Of a stretch of 64,000 bases of DNA, positions 1-9,300 are shown piece after piece; the first letter of the stretch is position 1, and every line of letters begins with the position of its first letter. The translations under genes and the position numbers were made by a program. The notes beneath the pieces were generated by a model, which did not search any database, was not told where the DNA came from, and worked only from the letters and a program-made list of their open reading frames with translations. The DNA comes from Sellimonas caecigallum (GTDB lineage: Bacteria; Bacillota; Clostridia; Lachnospirales; Lachnospiraceae), in contig NZ_CP173660.1 of the NCBI RefSeq assembly GCF_045038405.1, positions 620,001 through 684,000 on the forward strand. Reading direction: 5' to 3'.

Positions 1-811
1 TCTGTCTGTGCCATTTATTTCTTTCTCCTGTTCTTTTTTCTCCTTTGCCAATGACGGTCGTATTGGAAGAATGCGCGATCATACGGTACAGCCCGTTTAA
101 TTCGCTGTCCGTAAGGGGCCGGTATTCTCCCGGTTTCAAATTTCCAAGATGGATATTCATAATGCGGATCCGTTTAAGCTTGATCACTTTACATCCGCAG
201 GCCTCACACATCCTGCGGATCTGCCGGTTTAACCCCTGGGTCAATATGATTCGGAATGTGTCTTTCCCAATCTTTTCTGTTTTGCAAGGCCTTGTGACCG
301 TGTCAAGGATCTGAACGCCTTGCGACATTTTTCTTAAAAAGTCGTCTGTAACCGGTTGATTGATCTTTACTATATATTCTTTTTCATGACAGTTTCCTGC
401 CCTCATCATTTTGTTGATGATATCTCCGTTGTTCGTCATAAGAAGCAGGCCTTCCGAATCTTTGTCAAGTCTTCCCACATATGTGATGCGCGTCGGATAA
501 TCCAGGAAACGGATGATATTGTTTGGTTCTTTTTTTTCTTCGGTACAGACGATTCCTACCGGCTTGTTGACTGCCAGCACGACCATTTTGGTTTCCGGCT
601 TGACCGGCTTTCCATCGACGCACACTTTCTGATCCGGAAGGATCTGCATCCCTCTTTCGGCCTTCTTGCCGTCTACCGTTACCTTGCCTTCGCCGATCAG
701 GCGATCCGCCTCTCTTCTTGAACATATGCCCGATTCACTTAAATATTTGTTCAGTCTGACTGTCTCTCTTTGAGACCGCTTTTCAAACTGTTCTCTGATC
801 TGGTTTCCCAC
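1..811 (-). CDS. rluF: 23S rRNA pseudouridine synthase, RluF-like (3' end outside window)
   Basis: Converts a uridine of 23S rRNA to pseudouridine; RluB/RluF-type family. About 270 codons are visible and the stop lies beyond base 1. An N-terminal S4 RNA-binding domain (RLNKYLSESGICSRREADRL, residues about 18-37) precedes the catalytic domain, with GRLDKDSEGLLLMTNNG carrying the catalytic Asp and NRQIRRMCEACG typical of the RluB/E/F branch. The start is a GTG at 811 with GAGAGGG upstream; that ribosome binding site lies inside the last codons and stop of the peptidase gene, so the two are probably translationally coupled. The choice of RluF over RluB is by overall feel of the sequence and is less certain than the enzyme class. 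Confidence 0.85.
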   Translation of the reverse strand, partial: MGNQIREQFEKRSQRETVRLNKYLSESGICSRREADRLIGEGKVTVDGKKAERGMQILPDQKVCVDGKPVKPETKMVVLAVNKPVGIVCTEEKKEPNNIIRFLDYPTRITYVGRLDKDSEGLLLMTNNGDIINKMMRAGNCHEKEYIVKINQPVTDDFLRKMSQGVQILDTVTRPCKTEKIGKDTFRIILTQGLNRQIRRMCEACGCKVIKLKRIRIMNIHLGNLKPGEYRPLTDSELNGLYRMIAHSSNTTVIGKGEKRTGERNKWHRQ

Positions 812-815
812 TGGC

Positions 816-2108
816 CTACCCTCTCTGATCCATGGTAAAAAAAGCGGCTGAAAATGCAGAAAGTGCCTCCATATCTTTTCTTCCCATCAATTCCCGGCTG
901 GAATGCATCGCCAAAAGCGGCACGCCGATATCCACTGTTTTGACCGGAATCATAGCGGATGCGATAGCGCCAAGCGTCCCGCCTCCAGTTCCATCCGAGC
1001 GGTTTGCAAACTTCTGATATGGGATTCCCTCCCGGTCACAGATGGACTGCACGATACCAACAGCCTCACAATCTGTGGCATAACTCTGGGAAGAGGACTC
1101 TTTGATACAGAATCCTCCGTTTAACACCGGATGATTCGTAGGATCGGCTTTTTCCTGATAGTTCGGGTGCAGTCCATGTGCAACATCTACTGAGAGGAGC
1201 ATTCCCTCAGAAAGTCCCTGTAAAAGCTTTGTCCTTTGAATGGACAGCCCTTCATAAATGCGTTCCAGCACAAGCATCAAAAGGGTGGATCCCGCTCCTT
1301 GTTTTGTACGGCTTCCGATTTCCTCGTGATCAAATACGACGCTTACATTCAGCCCTTCCCGGCGCACCCCTTTCGTGATCCCATCAATGATAGCCTGAAC
1401 ACTTGTCAGATCGTCGAGCCGCGGCGCGGAGACAAATTCCCCGTCAAATCCAACGCATGTTCCGGTATCCGCATTGTAGATATTCAGCTCATATTCCAGG
1501 ATATCTTCCGGCATCACATGAAGTTTGTCGGCAAGAAGCTTCTTCATATAGCCATCTGTCGTCTCTTGTCCTGCCATGCCTGCAAGCGGCAGCATCTGCG
1601 TCTGCCGGTTCAGTTCCCTGCCTTTATTCATATCCCGGTCCAGATGGATCGCGATATTTGGGATAGTGAGCACCGGTTTTTCAAAGTCAACAAGATACAG
1701 ATCCGGGTGGAAAACATCCTCACTTTTTACCGCAACCCTCCCTGCAATGGAAAGCGGCCGGTCCATCCAGCTTGCAAGATTTACTCCGCCGTACGGCTCT
1801 GTGTTCAGTTTCAGATATGCCTCCGCTTTCATCTCCGGGGATGGTTTCAGGCGAAATCCCGGAAAGTCCCCATGAGCTGCCGCCATGCGGATACTCTCTC
1901 CTTCAAAATCCTCTCCTATTGTAAACGCAAAGATCGTCGTTCCGTGGTGTATGATATAATATTTTCCACCTTTTTGAAGATTCCATTCTTCTTTCCAGCA
2001 AAGAGGGGCAAATCCCTTCTCTTCCAAAGTTTCTTTTACTGCTTCTGCCGTGTGGAACGGTGATACCGCCTTTTCGGTAAGCGCCAGCAGTCTTTCTATC
2101 TCATTCAT
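816..2108 (-). CDS. apeB: M18 family aminopeptidase (aspartyl aminopeptidase type)
   Basis: Cytosolic dinuclear zinc aminopeptidase that removes N-terminal residues, usually acidic, from peptides; 430 residues, normal for family M18. Metal and catalytic motifs are visible in order: AAHGDFPGFRLKP, PRLDDLTSVQA, VFDHEEIGSRT, SVDVAHGLHPNY and AMHSSRELMG. An ATG five codons upstream (2123) also opens the frame, but GGAGG sits about 8 nt before the ATG at 2108, which I prefer. The gene is read from a divergent promoter region shared with ccdA and ends just before the pseudouridine synthase start. Confidence 0.93.
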   Translation of the reverse strand: MNEIERLLALTEKAVSPFHTAEAVKETLEEKGFAPLCWKEEWNLQKGGKYYIIHHGTTIFAFTIGEDFEGESIRMAAAHGDFPGFRLKPSPEMKAEAYLKLNTEPYGGVNLASWMDRPLSIAGRVAVKSEDVFHPDLYLVDFEKPVLTIPNIAIHLDRDMNKGRELNRQTQMLPLAGMAGQETTDGYMKKLLADKLHVMPEDILEYELNIYNADTGTCVGFDGEFVSAPRLDDLTSVQAIIDGITKGVRREGLNVSVVFDHEEIGSRTKQGAGSTLLMLVLERIYEGLSIQRTKLLQGLSEGMLLSVDVAHGLHPNYQEKADPTNHPVLNGGFCIKESSSQSYATDCEAVGIVQSICDREGIPYQKFANRSDGTGGGTLGAIASAMIPVKTVDIGVPLLAMHSSRELMGRKDMEALSAFSAAFFTMDQRG

Positions 2109-2163
2109 CGTATCATCCTCCATCTTCTTTCTGCTCTTTTACAACATGACGAGCACTATCTTT

Positions 2164-2192
2164 ATCTTACTGAGAAAGGGTGCAAAAGTCAA
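2164..2192 (-). promoter_or_regulatory. Predicted sigma-A promoter of the aminopeptidase gene
   Basis: On the minus strand TTGACT (2187-2192) and TAAGAT (2164-2169) are separated by 17 nt, about 50 nt upstream of the chosen start. It lies back to back with the ccdA promoter. Confidence 0.55.
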
Positions 2193-2201
2193 CGACTGGT
2201 C

Positions 2202-2230
2202 TTTACTCTTCCTAACAAATGCGATATACT
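2202..2230 (+). promoter_or_regulatory. Predicted sigma-A promoter of ccdA
   Basis: TTTACT (2202-2207) and TATACT (2225-2230) are 17 nt apart and about 30 nt upstream of the ccdA ATG. A housekeeping-type promoter, not a forespore type. Confidence 0.5.
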
Positions 2231-2260
2231 ATTTGCACTTATTCTGAAAGGAGTACTTGC

Positions 2261-2938
2261 ATGCAATACTTTGTCACATTTCTCGAGGGTTTGATCACAT
2301 TTATCTCTCCGTGCCTTCTTCCTATGCTTCCAATTTATCTTTCCTACATGGCCGGAGAGGAAGCAGCTTCCGGAAAAACAAGGCGTCTTGGCGCCTTTAC
2401 CAATGCCGTAGGATTTGTGCTTGGATTTACATTTATGTTTCTTCTTATGGGAGCGTTCGCAGGATCTATCGGCATGCTTCTTTCCCGATACCAGACTGTC
2501 GTGAATGTCATAAGCGGCCTTCTTGTGGTCTGCTTCGGTCTTTCTTTTCTTGGTGTCTGGAAACTGTCTTTTCTGACCGGTATCAAAGACGGGAAATTTC
2601 TGTCAGAAAAAATGAGTTTTTTCTCCTCCCTGCTATTCGGAATTATTTTCTCTGTCGGCTGGACTCCGTGTGTAGGAGCCTTTCTCGGTTCTGCCCTCAT
2701 GCTGGCCTCCCAGCAGGGATCAGTTTTTAAGGGAATCTTCTTGCTTTTGTGCTATTCCGCAGGTCTTGGGATCCCATTTCTCCTAAGCGCTGTCCTGATC
2801 CACCAGCTCAACACGGCCATCAGCTGGATCGGCCGTCACTACCAGGTTATCAACCGCATCTCCGGATTTCTTCTGATCTTTGTCGGAATTCTAATGATGA
2901 CCGGGCTTTTTGGAAACTTGTTAACGATACTCTCATAA
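2261..2938 (+). CDS. ccdA: CcdA/DsbD-type thiol-disulfide transmembrane protein
   Basis: Passes electrons across the membrane from cytoplasmic thioredoxin to extracytoplasmic thioredoxin-like proteins. 225 residues with about six membrane helices. The two conserved redox cysteines are present, in FISPCLLPMLP (helix 1) and GWTPCVGAFLG (about residue 145). The start at 2261 has AAAGGAG 7 nt upstream; a longer frame from 2219 has no such site. It is followed 12 nt later by a membrane-anchored TlpA protein, its likely partner. No cytochrome c maturation genes are visible here, so roles known for CcdA in Bacillus spore cortex formation (with StoA) or general oxidative folding are more plausible than haem-protein assembly. 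Confidence 0.92.
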   Translation: MQYFVTFLEGLITFISPCLLPMLPIYLSYMAGEEAASGKTRRLGAFTNAVGFVLGFTFMFLLMGAFAGSIGMLLSRYQTVVNVISGLLVVCFGLSFLGVWKLSFLTGIKDGKFLSEKMSFFSSLLFGIIFSVGWTPCVGAFLGSALMLASQQGSVFKGIFLLLCYSAGLGIPFLLSAVLIHQLNTAISWIGRHYQVINRISGFLLIFVGILMMTGLFGNLLTILS

Positions 2939-2950
2939 GGAGGACTTTCT

Positions 2951-3538
2951 ATGAAATCCAAGAAAAATCTGATCATCACGATCATTGTCTTTGCCCTGAT
3001 CCTGGGCGTTTCTGTCTTTTTGTACCAAGCCTTAAAGGATACGGAAAAACAAGGTGGTCTTTCCTCCTCCGAAGAAAAAAAGGACAGCAAAAAAGAATCC
3101 GGATCCGATAAACCTTCCACGTCTCTTCCAGATGCCATGGATTTTACCGTGCAGGATGAAGACGGTAATACGGTAACCTTCTCCAATCTGTTCGGCAAAC
3201 CGATCGTCCTGAACTTCTGGAACAGCAACTGTCCTCCATGCCGTCAGGAAATGCCTGATTTTGAGGAGGTACACAAAAAAAATCCAGATGTCCAGTTCGT
3301 GATGGTAGATACCGTCGGCATGAACGGGGAGACGCTGGAATCCGGGAAAACCTATATCCAGGAAACCGGCTTTACCTTTCCTGTCTATTACGATGTGGAT
3401 ATGGAAGCCATCCGCGCTTACAGCATCCGCGCATTCCCGACAACATATCTGATCAATTCCGAAGGGAAGATCGAAGCATACGGAGAAGGCATGCTGGACA
3501 AAGAGACTCTCATCAACGCTCTTGCATCCATCAAATAG
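2951..3538 (+). CDS. TlpA/ResA/StoA-like membrane-anchored thioredoxin
   Basis: Extracytoplasmic thiol-disulfide reductase of 195 residues. A lysine-rich N-terminus leads into one membrane helix (about residues 6-26), then a charged Ser/Lys linker and an AhpC/TSA-TlpA thioredoxin fold. The active site is NFWNSNCPPCRQEMP, a CPPC motif, and the cis-proline region AFPTTYLI is present. It follows ccdA with 12 nt between, with ribosome binding site AAGGAGG. Inference: CcdA keeps this protein reduced. Whether it acts like StoA (spore cortex), ResA (cytochrome c) or on other substrates cannot be decided from sequence. Confidence 0.9.
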   Translation: MKSKKNLIITIIVFALILGVSVFLYQALKDTEKQGGLSSSEEKKDSKKESGSDKPSTSLPDAMDFTVQDEDGNTVTFSNLFGKPIVLNFWNSNCPPCRQEMPDFEEVHKKNPDVQFVMVDTVGMNGETLESGKTYIQETGFTFPVYYDVDMEAIRAYSIRAFPTTYLINSEGKIEAYGEGMLDKETLINALASIK

Positions 3539-3581
3539 CTTCTGCTATACTGTAATAGCATACTTGCTTCGGGAGGTTCCT

Positions 3582-4073
3582 ATGAACAGTTATCACATGA
3601 ATACAAAAAAATGCATGTCCGCTCTCCTCTTATCGGACGCTTTTGACTCCTTCTCTTTTATCGAAGGAGAAATCACGACCTTCTGCACGTTTCAGATTGA
3701 TGGAACCTATCATCCATCCTTTTACGGGGACACAGCGGAAACCCCGGACGAAAGGCAGATCCGCTGGAAACAGATCCGGGAATACTGCTTTTCTCTTATC
3801 AAAGGAAAACAGACACCTCTGCACTTCCGCCTCATCTTCTCCCTGCCCCCGGAAAATATCCGAAAACTCCTGGAAACAGAAGGTCTTCCCCTTCGTCCCG
3901 GCGATGTAAAAGGACTGTATCTGAACTTCAAATACGACGGTACAAAACTTGTCTGCACTACGGGTACATCACTCAATCTCTTTACCATGGACAAAAGCTT
4001 GGAACATGCCTGGGACAGATTAGTACCAAAATACTTTATGAAAAAAAGACTGGAGTTTGAAGAAATACTGTAA
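3582..4073 (+). CDS. Uncharacterised conserved protein, probably DUF5721
   Basis: 163 residues, soluble, with no signal peptide or membrane helix. It resembles a short family found in Lachnospiraceae (I believe DUF5721) of unknown function. The N-terminal half is a beta-rich section around CTFQIDGTYHPSFYG and the C-terminal half ends in a basic helix. The start at 3582 has GGGAGG 6 nt upstream. It lies 43 nt behind the TlpA gene on the same strand and ahead of a perfect 19-bp palindrome, so it may be the last gene of the ccdA transcript. No function is assigned. Confidence 0.75.
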   Translation: MNSYHMNTKKCMSALLLSDAFDSFSFIEGEITTFCTFQIDGTYHPSFYGDTAETPDERQIRWKQIREYCFSLIKGKQTPLHFRLIFSLPPENIRKLLETEGLPLRPGDVKGLYLNFKYDGTKLVCTTGTSLNLFTMDKSLEHAWDRLVPKYFMKKRLEFEEIL

Positions 4074-4114
4074 AACAATACAAGAAAGGGCAAGACGAAA
4101 AATACAGATTACTC

Positions 4115-4156
4115 AAAGGGGGACGGGTTCCGACTCATCGGAACCCGTCCCCCTTT
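4115..4156. repeat. Perfect 19-bp inverted repeat (REP-like or bidirectional terminator)
   Basis: Arms 4115-4133 and 4138-4156 are exact reverse complements around a CTCA loop, centred on GGGGACGGGTTCCGA. It sits between convergent genes. There is no good T-run on either side, so it is a poor intrinsic terminator. GGGGACGG-type palindromes recur in clostridial genomes as REP-like elements, from memory; the window has no second full copy that I could find. Confidence 0.7.
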
Positions 4157-4166
4157 AACAAATTTG

Positions 4167-6212
4167 CTATTTTGTGAGCATCATCATAATGTCGTTGCTT
4201 CGTTTGATGAATGCTGTCATTTCTTCCGGATTCAGCGGTTTATTGGAGAGCATTGCCAGATCATAGAGCTGCTGGCAAATGATCGTTGTGTTTTCTCCGT
4301 CTTTATGGTTTTCAATATACTGTACAAGTGGGTGGTTTGCATTCAGTACAAGTGTTGTATCTGTCCCAAACATAGATGGATCCATACCTGTCATACCGTA
4401 CATTTTCATCATTTCCTGCATTCTTCTGGATTCTTCGGAGAGTACCATCATGGATGCCACATTTTCGTCTTTGAGTTTTTCGATCTTGACATTCAGCTTA
4501 TCGTTTGCGAGTGCTTTTTTCACGATTTCCGCAATTTCGCCGGAGCGTTTTTCAAAGGCTTCTTTTTCGTCTTCCTGCACTTCTTCTTTGAACTGATCTG
4601 TTACTTCTGCGTCAATTCTCTGGAAGTGGATATGCTGATTTCTCTGTTCTAACTGTGTGATGAACGGAGAATCGATATTGTGGGAGAGAATGACTGCATC
4701 CAGTCCCTGACTTTTGAACATGTTGATGTACTGGCTCTGCTGCTGTTCGTCTGTCACGTAATAGATTGTCTTCTTTTCCGGTTCTTTTGCTTCTTCTTTT
4801 GTATCCTCATTCTTTTCTTCTGTCTCTTCCGGTGCTTCTCCGATGAGTTCTTTCATCGTAAGGTATTTATGGTCAAGATTTTTAAAGAGGATGGAGTCCA
4901 TCATTTTATCGCAGAATTTCTGATCTTTGAGACATCCGAATTTGACGAACGGGCTGATATCATCCCAGTATTTTTCATAGTTCTCAAGATCTGTATTACA
5001 CATTCCAGTCAGCTTATCTGCCACTTTCTTGGAAATATATTCTGCCACTTTGTTTACGAAGCCGTCATTTTGAAGTGCACTTCTTGACACATTCAGCGGC
5101 AGATCCGGGCAGTCGATAACACCTTTGAGGAGCATCAGGTATTCCGGAATGATCTCTTTGATGTTGTCCGCGATGAATACCTGATTGTTGTACAGTTTTA
5201 TCGTTCCTTCGATAGAGTCGTATTCCGTGTTGATCTTCGGGAAGTAGAGGATTCCTTTCAGATTGAACGGGTAATCCATGTTCAGGTGAATCCAGAACAA
5301 CGGTTCTTTGTAATCGAGGAATACTTTTCTGTAAAATTCGATATAGTCCTCTTTTTTGCATTCGTTCGGATGTTTCGCCCAAAGCGGATGGATATCATTG
5401 ATCGGAACCGGACGTTTTTCTATCTTTACTTTGTCCTGTGCCGGGGAAATTTCTACCATTTCTTTTTCGCCGTTGTCCTTTTCCCGTTCTTCCATCTTTG
5501 CATCTTCGTGGATATGTTCCACGACAATATCGGTATCTCTCAGATCTTTTTCATCGATCGTCTCATACTCTTTTTCTGCGTTTTCTTTTGCCAGATAGAT
5601 TTCCACCGGCATGAAGGAACAGTATTTTTCGAGTACTTCCCGAGCGCGGTATTCATTGGCAAATGCGAGACTGTCTTCATTCAGGAAGAGTGTGATCTCT
5701 GTTCCGATCTCTTCTTTGTTCCCGGTCTGCATCTCATAGTCTGTTCCGCCTTCGCTTACCCAGTGTACCGGCTCAGCGCCTTCTTTGTAAGACAGAGTGT
5801 CGATATGCACTTCGTCTGCCACCATAAAGGCAGAGTAAAATCCAAGTCCGAAATGTCCGATCATATCGTCTTCCGTCGTCTTGTCTTTGTACTTTTCCAG
5901 GAACTGGGTTGCTCCGGAAAATGCGATCTGTGTAATGTACTCTTCCACTTCATCGGCTGTCATACCAATCCCGTTATCAATAAATTTCAGTGTCTTTTCT
6001 TCCGGATTTACAAGTACATGGATCTCTGGTTTATAATCTGCCGCCAGACTGTATTCTCCCATCATATCCAGCTTTCTGATTTTTGTGATGGCATCGCATC
6101 CGTTGGAAATCAGCTCACGGAAAAAGATATCGTGATCAGAATAGACCCACTTTTTGATGATCGGAAAAATATTTTCACTGCTGATGGAAAGGCTTCCTTT
6201 TTTTACTGACAT
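4167..6212 (-). CDS. htpG: Molecular chaperone HtpG (Hsp90)
   Basis: Cytosolic ATP-dependent Hsp90 chaperone, 681 residues. The GHKL ATPase domain shows RELISNGCDAITK, FIDNGIGMTADEVEEY and GHFGLGFYSAFMVAD; the middle domain has the conserved arginine segment NVSRSALQND and the C-terminal dimerisation domain runs to the end. A GTG three codons upstream is only 2-3 nt from AAGGAG, so the ATG at 6212 is preferred (8 nt spacing). A sigma-A promoter and a perfect CIRCE element lie upstream, suggesting heat-shock control by HrcA, unlike Bacillus subtilis htpG which is CIRCE-independent. Confidence 0.97.
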   Translation of the reverse strand: MSVKKGSLSISSENIFPIIKKWVYSDHDIFFRELISNGCDAITKIRKLDMMGEYSLAADYKPEIHVLVNPEEKTLKFIDNGIGMTADEVEEYITQIAFSGATQFLEKYKDKTTEDDMIGHFGLGFYSAFMVADEVHIDTLSYKEGAEPVHWVSEGGTDYEMQTGNKEEIGTEITLFLNEDSLAFANEYRAREVLEKYCSFMPVEIYLAKENAEKEYETIDEKDLRDTDIVVEHIHEDAKMEEREKDNGEKEMVEISPAQDKVKIEKRPVPINDIHPLWAKHPNECKKEDYIEFYRKVFLDYKEPLFWIHLNMDYPFNLKGILYFPKINTEYDSIEGTIKLYNNQVFIADNIKEIIPEYLMLLKGVIDCPDLPLNVSRSALQNDGFVNKVAEYISKKVADKLTGMCNTDLENYEKYWDDISPFVKFGCLKDQKFCDKMMDSILFKNLDHKYLTMKELIGEAPEETEEKNEDTKEEAKEPEKKTIYYVTDEQQQSQYINMFKSQGLDAVILSHNIDSPFITQLEQRNQHIHFQRIDAEVTDQFKEEVQEDEKEAFEKRSGEIAEIVKKALANDKLNVKIEKLKDENVASMMVLSEESRRMQEMMKMYGMTGMDPSMFGTDTTLVLNANHPLVQYIENHKDGENTTIICQQLYDLAMLSNKPLNPEEMTAFIKRSNDIMMMLTK

Positions 6213-6258
6213 ATCTATCACTCCTTAAAAATTTTTTACTTTTTGACATCTAACAGTA

Positions 6259-6287
6259 ATCTTAATACCGGGATTTAAAAAAGTCAA
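6259..6287 (-). promoter_or_regulatory. Predicted sigma-A promoter of htpG
   Basis: TTGACT (6282-6287), 17 nt, TAAGAT (6259-6264) on the minus strand, about 47 nt before the ATG. The CIRCE operator ends 7 nt upstream of the -35 box. Confidence 0.6.
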
Positions 6288-6294
6288 TAGAAAA

Positions 6295-6321
6295 TTAGCA
6301 CTCTTTCAAAAAGAGTGCTAA
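6295..6321 (-). promoter_or_regulatory. CIRCE operator (HrcA binding site)
   Basis: TTAGCACTC, 9 nt, GAGTGCTAA: an exact match to the CIRCE consensus. It lies in the 113-nt space between the end of the upstream permease gene and htpG, with htpG the only gene positioned to be controlled by it. Its hairpin might also help end the upstream transcript. Confidence 0.93.
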
Positions 6322-6330
6322 CAATCCAAC

Positions 6331-9300
6331 CTATTCAACACTTTTCATCGACTCAACCATATCGATCTTCTTCAGCTTATAGTACATTACCCAGTTTACA
6401 AACAGTGAGAATGCCACTGTAAAGAGTGCACTGTACAGATAGCTCTGCCAGTTGATGACTCTGCCGAACATGACAACATCTACTTCCACTGTCGTTATGA
6501 CAAACCGGTGCAGGATCCATCCGAGTCCCATCCCAATGAGGATACTCAGGAAGGTCAGCAGGATATTTTCCCTGTAGACATAGGAACTTACTTCGTTGTC
6601 GTAAAATCCCAGTACTTTCAGCGTAGCCAGCTCTCTTCTTCTTTCTGTGATATTGATGTTATTCAAGTTGTAGAGAACAACGAAGGCAAGCATTCCAGCT
6701 GATATGATCAGCACGACGATGACAAGATTCAGACTTTTAAGCATTGTGTTCAGCTGATCTTCTATACTGTTTGTATAGGTCACATTCATGACGCCGTCCT
6801 GCTTTAATATTTTTTCCCCAGTCTGATCGAGTTTCTTCTGAGAATTATCTTTCAGATCAAAAAGAAGCGTGTTATACTCCGGGACAGCTCCGTACACTTC
6901 TTCGTAAAGGTTCTCTGTCATGTAGACATAATGTTCCATATAGTTTTCACAGATGTCTGTCACAGTAACTTCCTTCTTTTCTTCTCCTTCGGCTCCCAGA
7001 TAAATCTTGTCGCCTTTTTTCACATCCAATGTTTTTGCCATCTTTTCAGTAAGGATAACGCCATCATCTGTAAGCTCATAGGTCTCCTGGCTCTTTCTGT
7101 CACGAAATACAAGGAACCGGCTGATGTCATCTTTATCTCTTACAATGCATTGATAAACACTTTCTGCATCTCCCTGATCATTGGCTGATACCTGGACACG
7201 CCTCATATCCGCTTCTGCATATCCATCTACGTTTTTCATATCCGAAAGCAGTTCCTTCGTATCTGCTTTTTCCTGATCTGTTATTGTATCGCTGAGATAA
7301 ACCATACCGTCATACACCTGAAGCTCCTGATACTGGAGCGTTCCGATGCACATGATAGAATCTTTTAATCCAAAACCGACTACCATCAGTGCCATACATC
7401 CCCCGATTCCTGCCAGGGTCATGAATAGCCGTTTCTTATATCGGAACAGATTGCGAATAGTGGATTTCCAGATAAAACTCAAATGCTTCCATATAAATCC
7501 AATCCTCTCCAGAAGGATCCGTTTTCCTTCTTTTGGAGAAGGCGGCCGCATCAATTCTGCCGGCTGTGCTGCAAGCGCTTTGTAGCATGCATACAGCGTG
7601 GCAAGCAATGTGCATGCCAGCGCGGCTGCCGTCGCCATAGCAGCATAACTCCACTGATATGGGATCACGATATGCGGAAGATGTGTGTACATGATCCGGT
7701 AAGAATAAATGATGATGTACGGCAGTGCTTTCTCGCCTACAAGCACACCGAGGACACTGCCTCCCAGTGTAGCAAGCAATGCATAGAGCAAATATTTTCC
7801 CGCAATGGATTTCTTTCCATAGCCAAGCGCCTTCAAAGTCCCGATCTGCCCTCGTTCCTCCTCAACCATACGGGTCATCGTCGTCAAACTTATGAGTGCC
7901 GCCACGAGGAAAAAAAGTTCCGGAAATACTTCTCCGATAGCCCGCATTCGGTCTGCATTCTCTCCGTAGCTTGTATACTCGGTAAGGATATCCCGATCAC
8001 TTACATACCATGTCGGCAGGCCTATCTCGTCCAACTCAGCCCTGGCATCCGCAATCTTTTGCTCCGCTTCCTTGAATTGTTCTTCAGCTTCTCTCTTTTG
8101 CTTTTCGTACTCTTCTTTTCCTTCCGCCAATTCTTTTTCTCCGGAGAGGATCGCCTGCTGTGCCTCACTCAACTGGTTTTCTTTTTCGGCAAGAAGGTTT
8201 TCTGCTTCTGAAAGGAGCTTTTCGCCTGAAATGATCTGATTTTCCGCATCCATAAGCTGTGTCTCGGCAGACTGAAGCTTGGCTTCAGCTTCCTGGATCT
8301 GGGCTTCCCCCATGGCAAATCCCTTCTCTGCCTCTTCTTTTGCATCCAATAACGCCTGCTTTCCGGCGTTTAGCTTTTCTATTCCCGCTTGATACTGTAC
8401 TTTTGCATCTGCAAGCTGTTCTTTTTTTTCGGCAAGCATCCGCTCTGATGACTCCAAAGTTTTTTCCATCTCTGCAAGCTTTGCTTCCTGGATATTCAGC
8501 TCCTCTTCTTTCTCTTTTAACTGAGTTTTTGCCTCTTCTATCTGCTGCCTTGCGTCCTGAAGTTTTTCATCTCCTTCTTTCCACTGTTTCTTCAAATCCT
8601 CAAGAACAGGTGTCAATATATCTGAAAGATCCGGATTTTCCTCAATCTGCCGTTCCATTTCTTCGATCTGTCTGGAAAGCTCATCGAGCTTCTCCTGACC
8701 TTCCTGAATTTCCTGCTCTTTTTCCGCTATTTCTGCTTCCGCTTTTTCTTTCTCCTTAAGGAAAATCTCCTTTGCCGCATTCAGTTTTTCTTTGCCTTCT
8801 TCCAGGGATTTTCTTGCTTCTTCCAGTTTTGGCTCCTGTTTTGCAATCTCCGCTTCTCCGCTTTCAATCAGTTCTGCCGTCTGGGCAAGTTTCTCCTCAT
8901 TTTCTTTTAGTATGGCCTCCTGTCGGTCAAACTCGTCGTAAGCGGCGTCCCGTTTGGCTTGAAAGCTTTTCCTTTGGGCGTCCAGCTCATCTTTCCCTGT
9001 CTGCAGCTCCCTCATACCTGACTCATACTGATCTTTTGCTTCCTGAAGTGTCCCTTTTCGGCTGTCGATCTCTTCCTTTCCAGATGCCAGCGCCTCCTGC
9101 CCGTCCACAACCTGTTGTCTGCCATCTGAAAGCTGTTTTTCACTGTCCGAGATTTTCTGTCCTGCTTCAGCGAGCTGTCTGTCAGCCTCTTCTCTGGCTT
9201 CCTGAAGCTCCTGCTCTGAATCTGAAATTTCGATGTCTGCCTCTTCTCGAATCTGTGAAAGTCTTTCCTCGCATCGGGCATCCGCGATATCTTCCACACG

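Noticed and set aside
1236..2063. 275-codon open frame opposite the M18 peptidase
   Set aside because: Antisense shadow of a well-supported gene, no start signals.
5286..6209. 307-codon open frame opposite htpG
   Set aside because: Aromatic-rich antisense shadow of the Hsp90 codons, no ribosome binding site and no recognisable domain.
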